Made by a program: the position numbers and the translations under genes. The notes below the pieces were generated by a model. That model saw only the letters and a list, made by a program, of their open reading frames with translations, was not told where the DNA came from and ran no database searches. Of a DNA stretch of 64,000 nt, positions 21,361 to 33,005 are shown in pieces (the first letter of the stretch is position 1; the number at the start of each line of letters is the position of its first letter). This DNA is from Brachynemurus nebulosus (lineage: Eukaryota; Arthropoda; Insecta; Neuroptera; Myrmeleontidae): contig JAPWDM010000001.1 of the NCBI GenBank assembly GCA_035578155.1, forward strand, positions 9,264,670 to 9,328,669, written 5' to 3'.

Positions 21361-22699
21361 GGCTTAAGACACACGTACCACGCGACGACTACTTTTTTTG
21401 TAGTTATTATGTGGTTGTAATGTCGTTCGCATGTGTTAGACGACCACTTGCTAGCCACTGTTTAGTGGCCGAGTGAAGTACAGTAACTGTTGGATGATAT
21501 CAAAGCCACCAATACTATCTATCATATACACTGTCGTACTGGTACTATGTATCTGTCGCTTATAAGTCGTCCACTAGTTGCAAGTTTTAGCTACTACAAA
21601 CGACAGTACGACGACAGACGACGACACATTGCGGCAGCGTCCGACTACGACGACAAATAGTTATCCGTGTGTCTTGAAATTTGTGTTTCCATAAGAAAAC
21701 TACATGCATACATACCCGGCCACAAAGCAGCCAATATGTTGTCGCTGTCATATGGTTACAATGTAGTAGGGGAGATTGGGGTAAAGTTGCCAGTGGAGGT
21801 AAAGTGGGCATTGGCCTTTACTCATCGGAAACTACTCCAATCTTGTGGCGAAGCTGAATACTAGCTTGTAGGCAAACGATTAGTATTCTATTAAAACATC
21901 ATTGATCAGTCCCTAGATTGTATGAATTATAACGAATTTTCTGAATTTTCGAGTGTTGATATAAAGTAAGTTTTAAGTTGTATTCTCATTATTTTTTCAT
22001 TAATTACGAATACAATTTTTTAATTGGGATAGCTGAAAACTCTGCCTAATTACCATTAAAATAATATAGTTATCGATGAATCAGAAAATTATTTCTTGAA
22101 GTTAATTGTAGTTAGCCGAAATGGCGTCTAACGGAGTAAAGTGGCCAGGGTTATAATGGGGCCAAATGGTCAGTGTCTCCGATCGCTACTCAAGTTGAAT
22201 TCTTAGAATATTTTACATATTATATTAAATTCAGAACTTTTATTTAGTTCTTGATATTTTATAAACAAAAGAATTGCCTGAAATCAATTTTTAGGATTCC
22301 GAGAAAAAATGTGAAAAAGGAACCCTTTTGATGAGACTTCAATGTCCGTCCATCCGTCCATTCGTTGATATATAATAATTAATGATATAAACATAATTTG
22401 ATTTTGCATATAAACTTTTTATTACTTCAAGATTTCTTTTTGGGTTAAAATGGGTACCTCTGGCTACTTTTTCCAACATAGTGGGGTAAAGTGGTCACTT
22501 TGCACATGTTGCGAAAAACAAAAATTGCAAAAGTACCTTTCAAGGTATTGTTAATATATTGATGGTTACTGGTTCTGCACTAAAGCAACTATATGCCAAA
22601 TACTTATTAATCTTATTTCTTTTCAAACAAATAAACTAAACAACTTTTTGTCTTAGAGTAGCCACTTTACTCCAGTCGCCCCTACGTGTGTCTTAGACC
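21361..22699. mobile_element. Outer element with AAGACACACGTA termini, split by a nested insertion
   Basis: The left end GGCTTAAGACACACGTA (21361-21377) matches the complement of the right end (22683-22699, GGTCTAAGACACACGTA) at 15 of 17 positions. The 914-bp GGGG element at 21769-22682 sits exactly at the TA of the right terminus. Without it the element is about 425 bp. An internal CCGTGTGTCTTGAAAT near 21666 is a further copy of the terminal motif. The interior is rich in CGACGAC words. Opposite-strand frames at 21587-21864 are not supported. Confidence 0.65.
21769..22682. mobile_element. GGGG-ended TA element 2 (nested)
   Basis: TA (21767-21768, 22683-22684) flanks GGGGAGATTGGGGTAAAGTT at left and, on the complement, GGGGCGACTGGAGTAAAGTG at right. 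The terminal motif recurs inside: GGTAAAGTGGGCA near 21798, GGAGTAAAGTGGCCAGGG near 22134, GGGGTAAAGTGGTCAC near 22483. No coding relic. Same architecture as 11861-12825 and 43727-45036. Confidence 0.78.
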
Positions 22700-24495
22700 T
22701 GAGATTTTTGCGGCCATATCTACACCTAACTACACCTGTCTACGCTTTCAAATATATTGGAATTTTTACGTGTACTTTGTTAATGATCCACCTTATTGCG
22801 TGTTCGCAATTTTTGACATTAAGTTTGTCTACTAAGTCTATTTTAATCCCTGAATTATCAAATTTATAAAAAAGTCTTGTATTAAATTTCATACGTAGAA
22901 CTAAGGTTTCTTTGTAAAATAATTTTAGAAAAACGTGTGTGTTTACTTAACTTTCCTCCCTTAAGTTTTCTCCATTTTTACATTGATTAGTTAGTTTCAA
23001 CATAAGGCTGAATAGAGCTTATAATAGAGTTCTAAAATTAAATTCTGCTTTCAATTGCGTTTTAAATCAAAAACGTCAGTGCTGGAGATTTTTAGAATTT
23101 ACAGCTTTTTCTTTCATTTTGCTTTTTAAACCATAATTATAATATTTATAATTTTATGCCAATCGCCATTACCCATAATTTTCTCACGTACCCTTGGTGG
23201 GTCCGCCACGTACTCTTGGAGGTACGTGTAACTCAGTTTGAGAATCGCTACTATATATGATCGGTTCGTACAAAATTATTGAAAAAACGTTGAGAAACGC
23301 TGGACTAATATGGACCCATACACACTTGATACGCATAAAATACCCATACAAATGACATAAAAGTCATAAGGATGAGTAGGTAAGCACTGAATGGTGGAAA
23401 AGGATCTACATATAGGTTAAATTATTATCGTTTAGTGTCAAATAAATGATTAATATGTCACCACGCAAAAGTAATTGTATTAGGGGAATTACCATGTTAT
23501 TATTACGATGGTCATTATGATTTTCTAAATGTAATTTGTAACTATATGAATGATACCGAAAGCTCGAAAGCTCAGTTAAGTATACCTTACGTACATAAGT
23601 GTGTAGTAAGATAGTACGAGAAAGCTATTAGGTAGCCATCATCACATATTTGGCATTATACTTATTATAGTATGAATAAATGTTACGTGTGTTACAAATG
23701 TTACAATGTGTTTATGATGTGAGTGTAAAATATTTATTTTTAGGTAAATTACTTTTCATTAAATACGGGGACGACTATGGGTTCGACTATCTCCATTCAC
23801 ATTGGACAGATTGTTGTTTATACTTTTAATTAATCTTTTACGATAGGCATCTACCTAATGATTGATGTGGAAAACGTAATTTAATTTTTGGTTGAATTTT
23901 AATTATAATTAAATTTTATAAATTACCTTTTATTATACAATTAATATTCATAATTAAAAATAGACTTTTAAAGTGAAAACATTTATAGCAAGGATAATGC
24001 GAAAGTGTAATGAAATCTGTAATGGTCGAAAGTGAAAACGGCAATGCTTAATAGCTGCTTAACATAGTTTCTCCGAGACAGACAGGTACAAAAGTATTTC
24101 CTAATAGCGAAAAAATTTTCTTTATCAAAAATTAAATAATGTATTAATATTATTCAGTTATAATATTTGTATACCACTGATTTTTTTGAATTTCCGCGCG
24201 CTTATGCTGTAGCAATATGAAAGCATTGTTGAAAAAGCGTTGTGAAAACGTTGTAAAATTATGTTTTTAAATTAAATTTCAAAAACGACGTAATGAATAA
24301 TTTTTATTTATTATTAAATATGGTTTGTAACTTTGTATTTTATAACATTAAATTTCAACCATTTCGTTTGACACGTTTTCACTTTATTCAAAAAAATCGT
24401 GTGAATATGTCAAATTTCCATAAGAATCTTTTGTTAAAATTACAAAACCTTGAAATCGTTTTTCTCAAAATTGGAGTAGTGGTTTTTTTCGGTAT
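22700..24495. other. AT-rich spacer with a hAT-like end fragment
   Basis: No gene recognised. GTTGAGAAACGCTGGA at about 23289-23304 and TTTGAGAATCGCT at about 23237 resemble hAT-type termini (CAG..GTTCTCAA complement), but no bounded element could be defined. Frame 24293-24520 is AT-rich and featureless. Confidence 0.45.
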
Positions 24496-24496
24496 T

Positions 24497-24610
24497 AAAG
24501 GCTCGTATTATTGGTATTGAATTAAATAAATATCTAGAGAAGTTTCATTAAAATCCTTTGAAAAATCGTTTTCCGGAGTAACTACCGCAATAGTAAAGTG
24601 ATTAATATTT
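24497..24610 (-). repeat. Dispersed ~110-bp repeat, copy a
   Basis: On the minus strand it matches 50600-50728: shared words include CAAAGGATYTTAA, GAAACTTCT and TAGATATTTATTTAATTCAA followed by TACCAATAATAC. Family unknown. Confidence 0.7.
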
Positions 24611-24645
24611 TATATTATTCAAGTTAAATATTCTTAACATCTTTA

Positions 24646-24906
24646 GGGCCGTATTTACCCTAAGTGCTGCCCGAGGCAGCGTGAAAATGTCGCCCCTGTC
24701 TTTGCTTAAAAAGAAAAAGGAATATTTCTTTTTAACTTACCAAAAACAAGTGACAAGCAAAAAAGAAAAAAACGTCAAATTCACCATCGTTATGAAACAG
24801 TTACTAATTTTGATAAATAAATCATTTTTTGGCGCCTCCAAAACCTGGCGCCTGGAGCACATGCCCCTGCTGCTCTCTCTCCCCTTCGTGAATCTGGCCC
24901 TGAATA
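24646..24906. mobile_element. hAT-like non-autonomous element, weakly bounded
   Basis: The ends are AGGGCCGTATTTACC and, on the complement, CAGGGCCAGATTCACG, an inverted pair with a hAT-like CAGGGCC start. No clear 8-bp duplication. The 81-codon frame across it is not supported. Confidence 0.5.
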
Positions 24907-25107
24907 TTTTATTTTGTATTATTTGAATTAATGTGAGATTTAACTCGATATAAATATTGTGGATATAGCAATGTCATTGTCAAAAAATCTCATATTTAAT
25001 GAGCTTTTTCTTTAATAGTAATAAAAATAAAACTCAAAGCTTCTCTCAGTCAGCGACGTGGCTATAGAATCTTTTATAAGTATCTACTTAAATATGTTTT
25101 TGGTATC

Positions 25108-25560
25108 AGAGGCGAATCCAGCTCTCAAATTAGGAGGGGGTCATATTTTTGTAAAATCTACAATAATGTTTTGAAAATTTAAAAAAAATGTACTGAAGTT
25201 AGCATTAAAAAAAAAAAAAAAAAAAATTAAAAAAATTAATAATTCCTTTCCACTTTCATCATTTTGTCATTTCATTACCGGTTTCTAAAGCACTGGAAAA
25301 TTTTCGTAAACTTGAGGACGTTGTGAAATTTTTTTTCTCTAATCAGGCTTTATGATCGGACTGATTGATTTAAGGTCTTCTAATTCAACAGAAGATTTTT
25401 TCAGTGGTCTTAGTTACCTAATTTTGTCCAATTTTATCATTTTTACGAAAATGAAAAATTTTAGTAATCTTGATCAATCATCAAATCAACCACAACAAAA
25501 TTTAAATTCATCTCCTGTTGGGAGGGGGGGGGCGGTATCATGATCCTCTTGGCCATCCCA
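25108..25560. repeat. GGCGGATCCAGC-type repeat, copy a
   Basis: It shares with 34493-35140 the start GAGGCGAATCCAGCTCTCAA (there GAGCGGATCCAGCTTTCAA), AGGAGGGGGTCATAT, and later CATTTCATTA..GGTTT and AAATTTTYGTAAACTTG. A run of about 24 A lies at 25209-25232 and a G-rich segment (GGGAGGGGGGGGCGG) at 25520-25534. Non-coding interspersed repeat. Confidence 0.7.
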
Positions 25561-25569
25561 GTATACTTG

Positions 25570-26440
25570 TTTAGCATGAATATATGTAAATGTACTTGGC
25601 ACTCGACTGTTCGTAAAGTAGTAGTATAAATTCTTGTGTGAGTATCAAACAGTAGATTTGTGCAATACTGTGAGTACCTCTACATAGCTACTTGTATAAT
25701 GTAAATTGTAGAACTACCATCGTTAATACAACTATATGTAATAGAATCACGTATCCAATTATTTGCTCGCAAAATATTTTAATGTACCCATTTAATGAAA
25801 TTTCAATAGAGAAAGAAGGCGTGATGTGTCACTGATGTCATAGAGAGGGAGAATTGTTTATAAAATATTAATTTAATTAACTTATTGACAAATGGTTTAC
25901 AATTGCTAACAAATCCATTGTCCCATTTTTATAGTACATACAATATCGCTTTAATTTTTAATGTATACTGATGTTTCGATGAAGGGGAAAGTTTAATATA
26001 ATTATATGTACATATATTTGCACAAGCCCTTTTCTACGTATGTATTGAAAAAAAAAGATATGCAATTATAATTAAATATAATTATATAATATTTGCTGAA
26101 GGTTATCCCAATAAATATAACAACATGATGGCTATGCGAAATTAATATCTCAGTTTTGTCATATATTTATGCTCTTTAGAGTTAGATGTAGGAATGGCGG
26201 TTTTTTAAAAATAACCAGTTTTCGGTTATTTCGGTTTATTTTATGCACGGTTTAACTTAACTGTTTTAATCGCTCAAAATAACCGGTTGTCGGTTTTTGT
26301 TCTAGGAAAAACAACACTTATGGACAAAAATTTTTATTTTACAATATTATATTTACTTTTAAACGATAATATTTTCCATATCATACCTAGTTAAATATAT
26401 TAGAATTTTAAAGGAATTAATTTAATTTTTAACTTCCCAT
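25570..26440. other. AT-rich spacer
   Basis: No gene recognised. CGGTTATTTCGGTTTATT and related AACCGGTT words occur near 26210-26300. Confidence 0.5.
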
Positions 26441-26449
26441 TTTAAGTTA

Positions 26450-26640
26450 TTGTAATGGGTCCGATTTCCACGTTTCGATCTCCACGTTTCAAGGTCACTA
26501 GAACCCGAATCCATCGGTTTTAGCGTGATGTCTGTATGTGCGTTCGTTAGTTCGTTTGTTCGTTCATTCGTTCGTGAATTTTTTTTCGTCTCGCATATCT
26601 CGAGAACAAATGATGATATCAACTCCGGGCTAATTTCATT
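26450..26640. repeat. (GTTC)n-bearing interspersed repeat
   Basis: A GTTCGTTAGTTCGTTTGTTC array (26541-26577) lies between a TCCACGTTTC doublet and CATATCTCGAGAACAAATGA. The last segment recurs as CGTATCTTGAGAACAAATGA at 26914, so part of this repeat is duplicated about 320 bp downstream. The minus-strand frame over the array is low-complexity. Confidence 0.65.
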
Positions 26641-26954
26641 AGATGCGTAATCAAAAAATGAAGACCGGATAAAGTTTTCAGCAAATTCGAATTAGCGGTT
26701 TGTTTTTTGTGATAAAAAAACGGAATTAACTTTATTAACACAACATAGATTATATGGATTTTTTACCATGTCTCTATTATATAATGGCCTAAGAACCTTT
26801 CGTGATGTTAAAAACGCCAGTAAATTATTGTAAAATTTAAAAAAATTTAAAAGAAAAAAAACTAAACGGAAAAACGAAATAAGAAACTTTTTGTGAAATA
26901 TTTTTTACCTCGCGTATCTTGAGAACAAATGATATTATCATTGGTTTGTTGTCC

Positions 26955-27118
26955 CCCAAATTTTTTTCGCTTATTATTACACAAGAGGTTTGTATTTTTT
27001 CCAATAAATTTGAGTTTGTTTCGTTTGTCTAACAAAAATAATGTTTCGTTTGTCTAACGAAAATTTGTTACCTAGCAATTTAACGAGAGGAACTGTCAAC
27101 TAACAAAAACGCTTCAGC
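26955..27118. repeat. Dispersed repeat D, copy a
   Basis: The segment TTATTATTACACAAGAGGT..TGTATTTTTTCC to CTAGCAATTTAACGAGAGGA and CTGTCAACTAACAAAAACGC matches 29285-29396. It carries a CGTTTGTCTAAC doublet. Confidence 0.75.
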
Positions 27119-27139
27119 TTCGTTGTCGCGAAAATTTTT

Positions 27140-27692
27140 TATAATTGTTATAACTTTTTTAAAAAAGAGCGAATGTAGGTGTCCACGATTGCGGCCGCAG
27201 TTTTCATTTGGAAAAAAAAATCAAATAGATTTTCAATCTATAGGTAAGCCGCTTTGTACCTATGGGAGTATTTTTTTTTTTTTTTTTTTTTTTTTTGAAA
27301 TCTTCCTATTTTCCCACACGACAAACGATAAAAAATTTTGTACTTTTTATTCAAACTGCCGCCATTTTTTCAAATTTCAGAAAAGCTCCCATGGGTACAC
27401 AGGGGCTCACCTAGAGATTGATAATCTATTTGATTTTTTTTTTTCAAATGAAAACTGCGGCGTTAATCGTGGGCACCAATATCCGCCCTTTTTTAAAGAT
27501 ACTTTTTAAAAAAAAATTGTAATAGTTAATTATAAAAAAATAAATAAAAATGAATAAAAAAATATTTTTGTATTGTTAAATAGTGGTATTAATCGTAAAA
27601 AAATTCATCCCCATTCCCCCATCCTATCCATCCGAAAAGAACTCGCAAAAATTGACTATTTTTCGGTCGATCACCTGTGATGGTACCTTAAG
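27140..27692. repeat. Fold-back repeat family A, copy 4
   Basis: The left arm (GTGTCCACGATTGCGGCCGC, TCTATAGGTAAGCCGCTTTG) and right arm (GAGATTGATAATCTATTTGA, GTGGGCACCAAT) are inverted copies. The right terminus is CACCTGTGATGGTACCTTAA. A 20-plus T homopolymer lies near 27273-27296. The 128-codon frame here is a fold-back artefact. Confidence 0.8.
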
Positions 27693-28830
27693 ATACTAAC
27701 GTTGTGATCTCCATTTATTTTGAAGAATTAACAAAATAAAGGCAAATCAGAAAATTAGTACCATAAAGAATAAACATTTATTTATTAGTAATAAATTTCG
27801 CCGACAGAGCATTACCGACACAGTTCTACGTACTTACCAACTTAAAAAAATATATTTACCTATTTTTTTCTGTTTGTTTTCAGTTTAATAATACCATATT
27901 TCAAGAATAGACCCCCAGAACTAAATTTATATTTACTCCTGTTTTTGCTGTACATAGACCGTATAAAATCGATCATCAATGCATTTTCAATATTTCCAAA
28001 AAGAATCTTTTCTAAAACTGTTAACGTCAAAAAAAATTTATTTAAATACCCATTTCGTAGATGACTTTTACAATAAAATGTCCATACACTTGTAACAACG
28101 TTTTATTAATACCGTTATTTCACATTTTTATGTATTTTAATTAATTTTTATGAGTCTTCACTATACTATCATCCATGTTTTGACTCCGTTCACAATGCAT
28201 TCCATCAATGAAGGAACTGTTTGTTGTAGGTAAGTGGAAGCCACTTTCGTTTTTATTTGTTTCTATTTTTTATTACCTATCGACAAAAAAAAAAAAACGA
28301 TCGACTAGCGCAATAAAAATTTATATTGTTCTGCTCTACTGAATCAATATGGAAAACAATGCTACTTGGGCAACTTAATTTTATTACCAGTAATCCTTAT
28401 TTTATAATCTATCACATCTCCGTTAACCGTTTGACTGGAATGCAAAATAAATTGTGTGAAGAATTGCTTTTAAAATTTGAATAAGAAAACAAAAAACATA
28501 TTTTTTGTAACTGTTGTTGTTATTTACGGCTGATGTTTATTTTGTAATAAATTTATAAAATTTCTGCTAAAGGAACCGTCCGCTCGAAATTTGCCATTAA
28601 TTTAATAATTCCCCAACATTCATTGTAAGATATAAGGGCCGTGAAAGGTGTTTCGATATCTAGATTAAAAGAATTTCAAAATTCTAATAAAAATATATTT
28701 CAGGCCCAGATACTTTTTTTAATTTCTAGTCTCGCTGATTTAAGAAATATTTTTAACCATCCTGAAATTTGCTGCAGTGAAATTTAATTTTTTTTAAAAT
28801 ACTTTAACATTTAAAATATATTTTTTTTTC
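27693..28830. other. AT-rich spacer
   Basis: No gene recognised over about 1.1 kb. Confidence 0.5.
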
Positions 28831-28834
28831 TATT

Positions 28835-29036
28835 GTTTAGATGCGCCACAACTAAGGTGATATGCATCGTTTGGTATAATTATGTTGTACTATTGCTTTT
28901 GATGTTGATGTACTATAGATGATTGGTGCGGTATGGTAGTTTGATGATGATGTATCTCCCCCGGCCGGTTCCGAACACACGATCTCATCAGTCAAGAGCG
29001 GAGTTGCTAACCACTAGACCAGCTTGGGGTCCAAAA
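28835..29036 (-). repeat. tRNA-derived SINE-like repeat
   Basis: On the minus strand the head reads AGCTGGTCTAGTGGTTAGCA, an RNA polymerase III A-box context, then GATCGTGTGTTCGGAACC, a B-box-like segment about 40 bases later. A unique body follows, to about 28835. There is no intact cloverleaf, so it is a SINE or tRNA pseudogene rather than a tRNA gene. Confidence 0.6.
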
Positions 29037-29284
29037 TATATTTTTGATACATTTAATGTGATAAGATACTTAGTTTACACTGATACAGTGTACTCTAAGA
29101 GGAAACTGGAACCTTTATAAGATCACTCTCATGTTTGTACTTTCGTCTATCACAAAGGTTTTTCTTAAAAACTATACTCTCAAAACGATTTCTATGTTCA
29201 AATATTAAAATATTTTGACTTTTTTTTTTAAAAAACTAAAAAAATATTTCGAAAGATTATTTCTTTAAATAAAAAAAAAAAATT

Positions 29285-29460
29285 ATTCATTTATTATTAC
29301 ACGAGAGGTGTGTATTTTTTCGAATAAATTTGGGTTTGACTAACGAAAAGTTGCCTAGCAATTTAACGAGAAGAACTGTCAACTAACAAAAACGCGACTG
29401 CAGAGCTGAAGTGTTTTTAGGTTGACAGTTCTTCCAGTTAAATTGCTTTTAGGCAAGAAA
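29285..29460. repeat. Dispersed repeat D, copy b, with fold-back end
   Basis: It matches 26955-27118. Its end is then repeated in inverse: TTGCCTAGCAATTTAACGAG (from 29351) and its imperfect complement up to 29456, giving a hairpin with about 45-base arms. Confidence 0.72.
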
Positions 29461-29627
29461 TTTGAACTGTAGAAAACACAAAAATACTATCCTGTTGGAG
29501 TAGATAAATACTGTACCTAGACAATTTCACTACCTTGTTTGTACTCTCCTGGAATTTCTTTAAAATTGTTCAGAATCGAACTATTCTTCAAGCTTACTCT
29601 TAAAGAAATTATTATACTTGGTTCGAG

Positions 29628-29848
29628 ATAAGACCGGATTTACCCCTGTGGAGGCCCCAAAACACTTTTCGTGTGATGCGCCTGAGTACCTCACATGTAC
29701 TCAGCCCATACTAAAGCGAAAAGAAGCTTTAAGAAAAAATCCTTGTCCTTTTCTATTTTACTCCCTTTTTGAGAGACTTTATAGAGGCCCCTATTGTGTG
29801 GGGGCCCCACGCACCGTGCCTTTTGTGCCCATATGTAAATCCGGCTCC
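29628..29848. mobile_element. hAT-like MITE, 221 bp
   Basis: Inverted CCGGATTTAC / GTAAATCCGG lies near the ends. An exact 8-bp direct repeat GGTTCGAG (29620-29627, 29849-29856) flanks it, fitting hAT target duplication. The right half (GAGGCCCCTATTGTGTG, GTGCCTTTTGTGCCC) is shared with 58163-58686. Frame 29618-29902 spans it and is not a gene. Confidence 0.72.
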
Positions 29849-29902
29849 GGTTCGAGGTCAGGATTTAATATTACGTATGTACATGAAGTAAGTACATATT
29901 AA

Positions 29903-30742
29903 AAGTATATTAAATTAATTTTCTCTGTTTTATTTCATAATATTCCAATATTTTAGAGTGAGATAATAAAAGTTGAATAAAATCGCCCAGTGTTAAATTA
30001 AAATCATTCAAAAAACTTTCCATTCGAAAGGTTCAATTTTGAAAATGTACTCGAAACTAAATTTGATTATATTTTCCGAAAACTTTTCCATTTATCAGTC
30101 CATAATAACATTAAAATCTAAAATGATATAATTGAAAACCACACATAATTTTTAGTTACCCTACATATACTTAGGAGGCACATACGTAGCTTACAAATTG
30201 TAAAGGATTAAATGACTTTCTATATTAAACTGAGTAGAAACGGTTCAGTTTGCAACACTTAACGAATATAAACTAAACGCGGTCTATAGCCGCGTACGTA
30301 CCTATACAAAGCATTAACTGCCGATGGTCAAATGCCAAAACCGATTACTGTGTATCAGAACCATTGGTTTTAATTGTATACCGTGGTGAGTGCTACGTAG
30401 TACGGCTGCCACGTAACCCCTCGTTAACTTGTTTTGCGGTATCGTTGGCATACCTAAATGTCAGTTACAATCGCATCAGATGATGTAAGTCGTCCGTTAT
30501 GTTATTATCTCGTTTTCTCTCCTCTATCGCATCGTGCCATCGTTCACAACTAAAACTTATTGTCTACACCGATCAAACTTTTCATCACATAATATTATTT
30601 TCGTAAGCTTCAAGATGCCTGATACCTAAGTAATAAGAAAAACCATGATTAATGTTGTACAATTCGCATAAAATAAATTAATATTATCCATCTTTCTGTT
30701 ACACAAGAGTATATACAATACACGTTCTCAGTAATGTCACTC
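29903..30742. other. Spacer with a GC-richer patch
   Basis: No gene recognised. About 30275-30550 is less AT-rich than its surroundings, with words such as GCGGTCTATAGCCGCGTACG. No exon, splice or promoter signal was convincing. Confidence 0.45.
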
Positions 30743-30745
30743 TTA

Positions 30746-31163
30746 GGCCCGATCCTCATTATCGCTCCGCTCTCGATACGATATCGCTACGCTCCCGATT
30801 CGATAAAATATTCTTACACCAAAAACAATGAGTGTGTTCACATAATCACTTCGATACCGCTCCCACTCCAATATCGCTCCAATACCACCACACAGGTAAT
30901 ATTTTATCGGAGCGGTATCAGACTTGCTATGATTTGTACCTACAGTGTAAACACTTTTATGATTGCATTCCGCTCTGCTTGCATTCAGTTTTTATGAAAA
31001 GATGTTTGTATCGATCTGAGACCAAACTGGAATTATAATGTGAATCCAGAAAAAATAAGTACCAGAATGGTATCAGCACTGCAATATGAGCACAATCAGA
31101 TTATATCGGAGAGAGACTGGAGCGTGAGTGTACCGATATCGGCACTATAGTGTAGATCAGGCC
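30746..31163. mobile_element. Harbinger-like MITE (TTA duplication)
   Basis: TTA (30743-30745, 31164-31166) flanks inverted termini GGCCCGATCCTCATTATCG and, on the complement, GGCCTGATCTACACTATAG. The 3-bp TTA and GGCC start fit PIF/Harbinger. The interior carries inverted clusters of ATCGCTCCG and ATCGGAGCGGTATC. The two overlapping frames here are by-products. Confidence 0.78.
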
Positions 31164-31169
31164 TTAATA

Positions 31170-32560
31170 ATGCCGGTCTCCTACACTTCGTAGGAGTTCG
31201 GCCCCTTCCACGAGATGGCCTCGTCGTGTAATCCAGGTCAGAGGACCAAATGTTTCAGCTTAAAGCGTAGAAATAGGCGAATAGCGGTGAGCGTGTGATC
31301 ACAGAAGTGGTGGGTCCCAAATTAAATTTCGAATAACGTGTGAATTGTCCACGTCTACTTCAAAACTTGACCCAAAGTTACTTCCATTTTACGGTAAATA
31401 TATATCTGAAATTAACTTAAATTTCAATTACAAACAAATAAAGCGAGTCAAAAAGGAAAGAGACAAAAATCAAGATACGTTTAATTTTGCTTGATTTGTT
31501 AATGACATCAGAGAGTTTTTGGTTGAATCCATCTACCTATATTTAACAGTATCACCAAAAGTATAAAATTAGTAATCAATCAGGTAGCTGAGCATTATTT
31601 GTCACTGATACTGACTGGATATATGACATTTGATTCCTGCGACTGTAATAGAGAAGAATTTTCACACAGTAATTTTTATTTAATTTTTTTGACAATTTCA
31701 TCGTTTCTATACCTTCCGGCTCATCAAAGCATTTCAGAATTCAGATCCAGGCTCAATGTAACAAGTATGGAATTTTTCAAGAAGTAGTGCGTTGAATAAT
31801 GTTATACATATTATATTTTATTACCACATACGCACTTACTTAGTCGTTTGTTATTGTTTAATTTGAAGATAGGCTATAGTTATTCTCTGTTTATTGCATT
31901 AAACTGAATCCGAAATGCTTTACTGAGCCGCACCGTATAAGTACCTATAGAAATAGTCATGTAAGATGTACACTCTAAAAAATGTTACAAAAATCTGTAA
32001 AATTACGTAAATTTGATGATTTGTACACTGATAACATTGTAATTTTGTACAGTTAAAATATATAATTGTGTAAAATTATATTTTAAAATTAAGTACATAA
32101 ATACATAATGGGTGATCATATTTGAAAATATATTATGGTCACTCAGATTTGTAATTTTTAAAAAGGTTCTCCAATCTTTGTCATAGAGTGTATCTTATAT
32201 TAACGAAAACTAAAATAGGAAATATTATTACTCACAGCATTTTCGAAGAGAAATCATTTATAATATTACTGTTTTATCATTAATTTATGAAAGTAGTTCA
32301 TTTTGAAGACCATCTAAGGTCCTTAATAAAATTACTAAATCAATAATATACAACCATATTATGTCTGTTCTGTACATATAATTTGTTGAGCGTGGTTGGT
32401 ACCGTTCTAATGCTAATAGAGTGATAGTTTAAAATATTTTAATAGCACTCTAAATCAAATTTCCTACTATAGAAGCGTTCATTTAAATAAGAGGCTTTTA
32501 ATAATATTTGAAAGTATTATTAATTTTAGTTAAATACTGGAATTATTAAAATGGATATTG
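31170..32560. other. Spacer with two adjacent hairpins and a possible MITE
   Basis: Two hairpins stand close together: CTCCTACACTTCGTAGGAG (about 31180-31198) and CACGAGATGGCCTCGTCGTG (about 31217-31236). Between about 31970 and 32190 a short region begins ACACTCTA and ends TAGAGTGTAT, possibly a small inverted-repeat element. No gene recognised. Confidence 0.45.
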
Positions 32561-32563
32561 AAT

Positions 32564-32926
32564 TTAATGTATTATGTTAAAAGAGCAGTGGTTTTCACCT
32601 ATTTTTATTGTAAATAAATTATAGAATAGACCTTTTTGCAGGTCCAAGCTAACAACAGTAAATCTAAAGGTAGCACTGGACCCACACGAGGCTGCCTCGA
32701 CAAGACGTTCGTTGACTCTCGCGATCGTTCGTACAATGATGCAGATATACACGACAGTGAATAACACACTGAATATACCTATGCAAGATATGTAGCATAA
32801 ATACACGAGTATAGCCGAGTGTACACGAAAATGCAGTCGATACAACTTAGCTCTATCTCGTATTCTTTGACTGGCGACAAAGAATCGACTTGGATCGAAG
32901 AACCAATGAGGTGAAGCAAGATTTAA
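32564..32926 (-). other. Unrecognised open frame with one hydrophobic segment
   Basis: The minus strand is open for 121 codons between stops but has no ATG. It reads through FRVHSAILVYLCYISCIGIF, a long hydrophobic stretch (SAILVY...YICIIV) suited to one membrane span, then RTIARVNERLVEAASCGSSA. Base composition is less AT-rich than its flanks. It could be an exon, a decayed mobile-element gene or a chance frame. I recognise no family. Confidence 0.2.
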
Positions 32927-33005
32927 CTAGGCAAGCAGAACGTGTACTATACTCCCGTGCTCGCATCGCCTCGTCTTATCTCGTCAAGAGTGTAGTGCTA
33001 TCATA

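Noticed and set aside
27123..27509. 128-codon open frame, one of the longest in the window
   Set aside because: It lies wholly inside fold-back family A, and similar frames in other copies are broken; poly-T makes the FFFFF run.
30275..30550. GC-richer patch as promoter or exon
   Set aside because: No open frame, splice pattern or core promoter motif could be supported.
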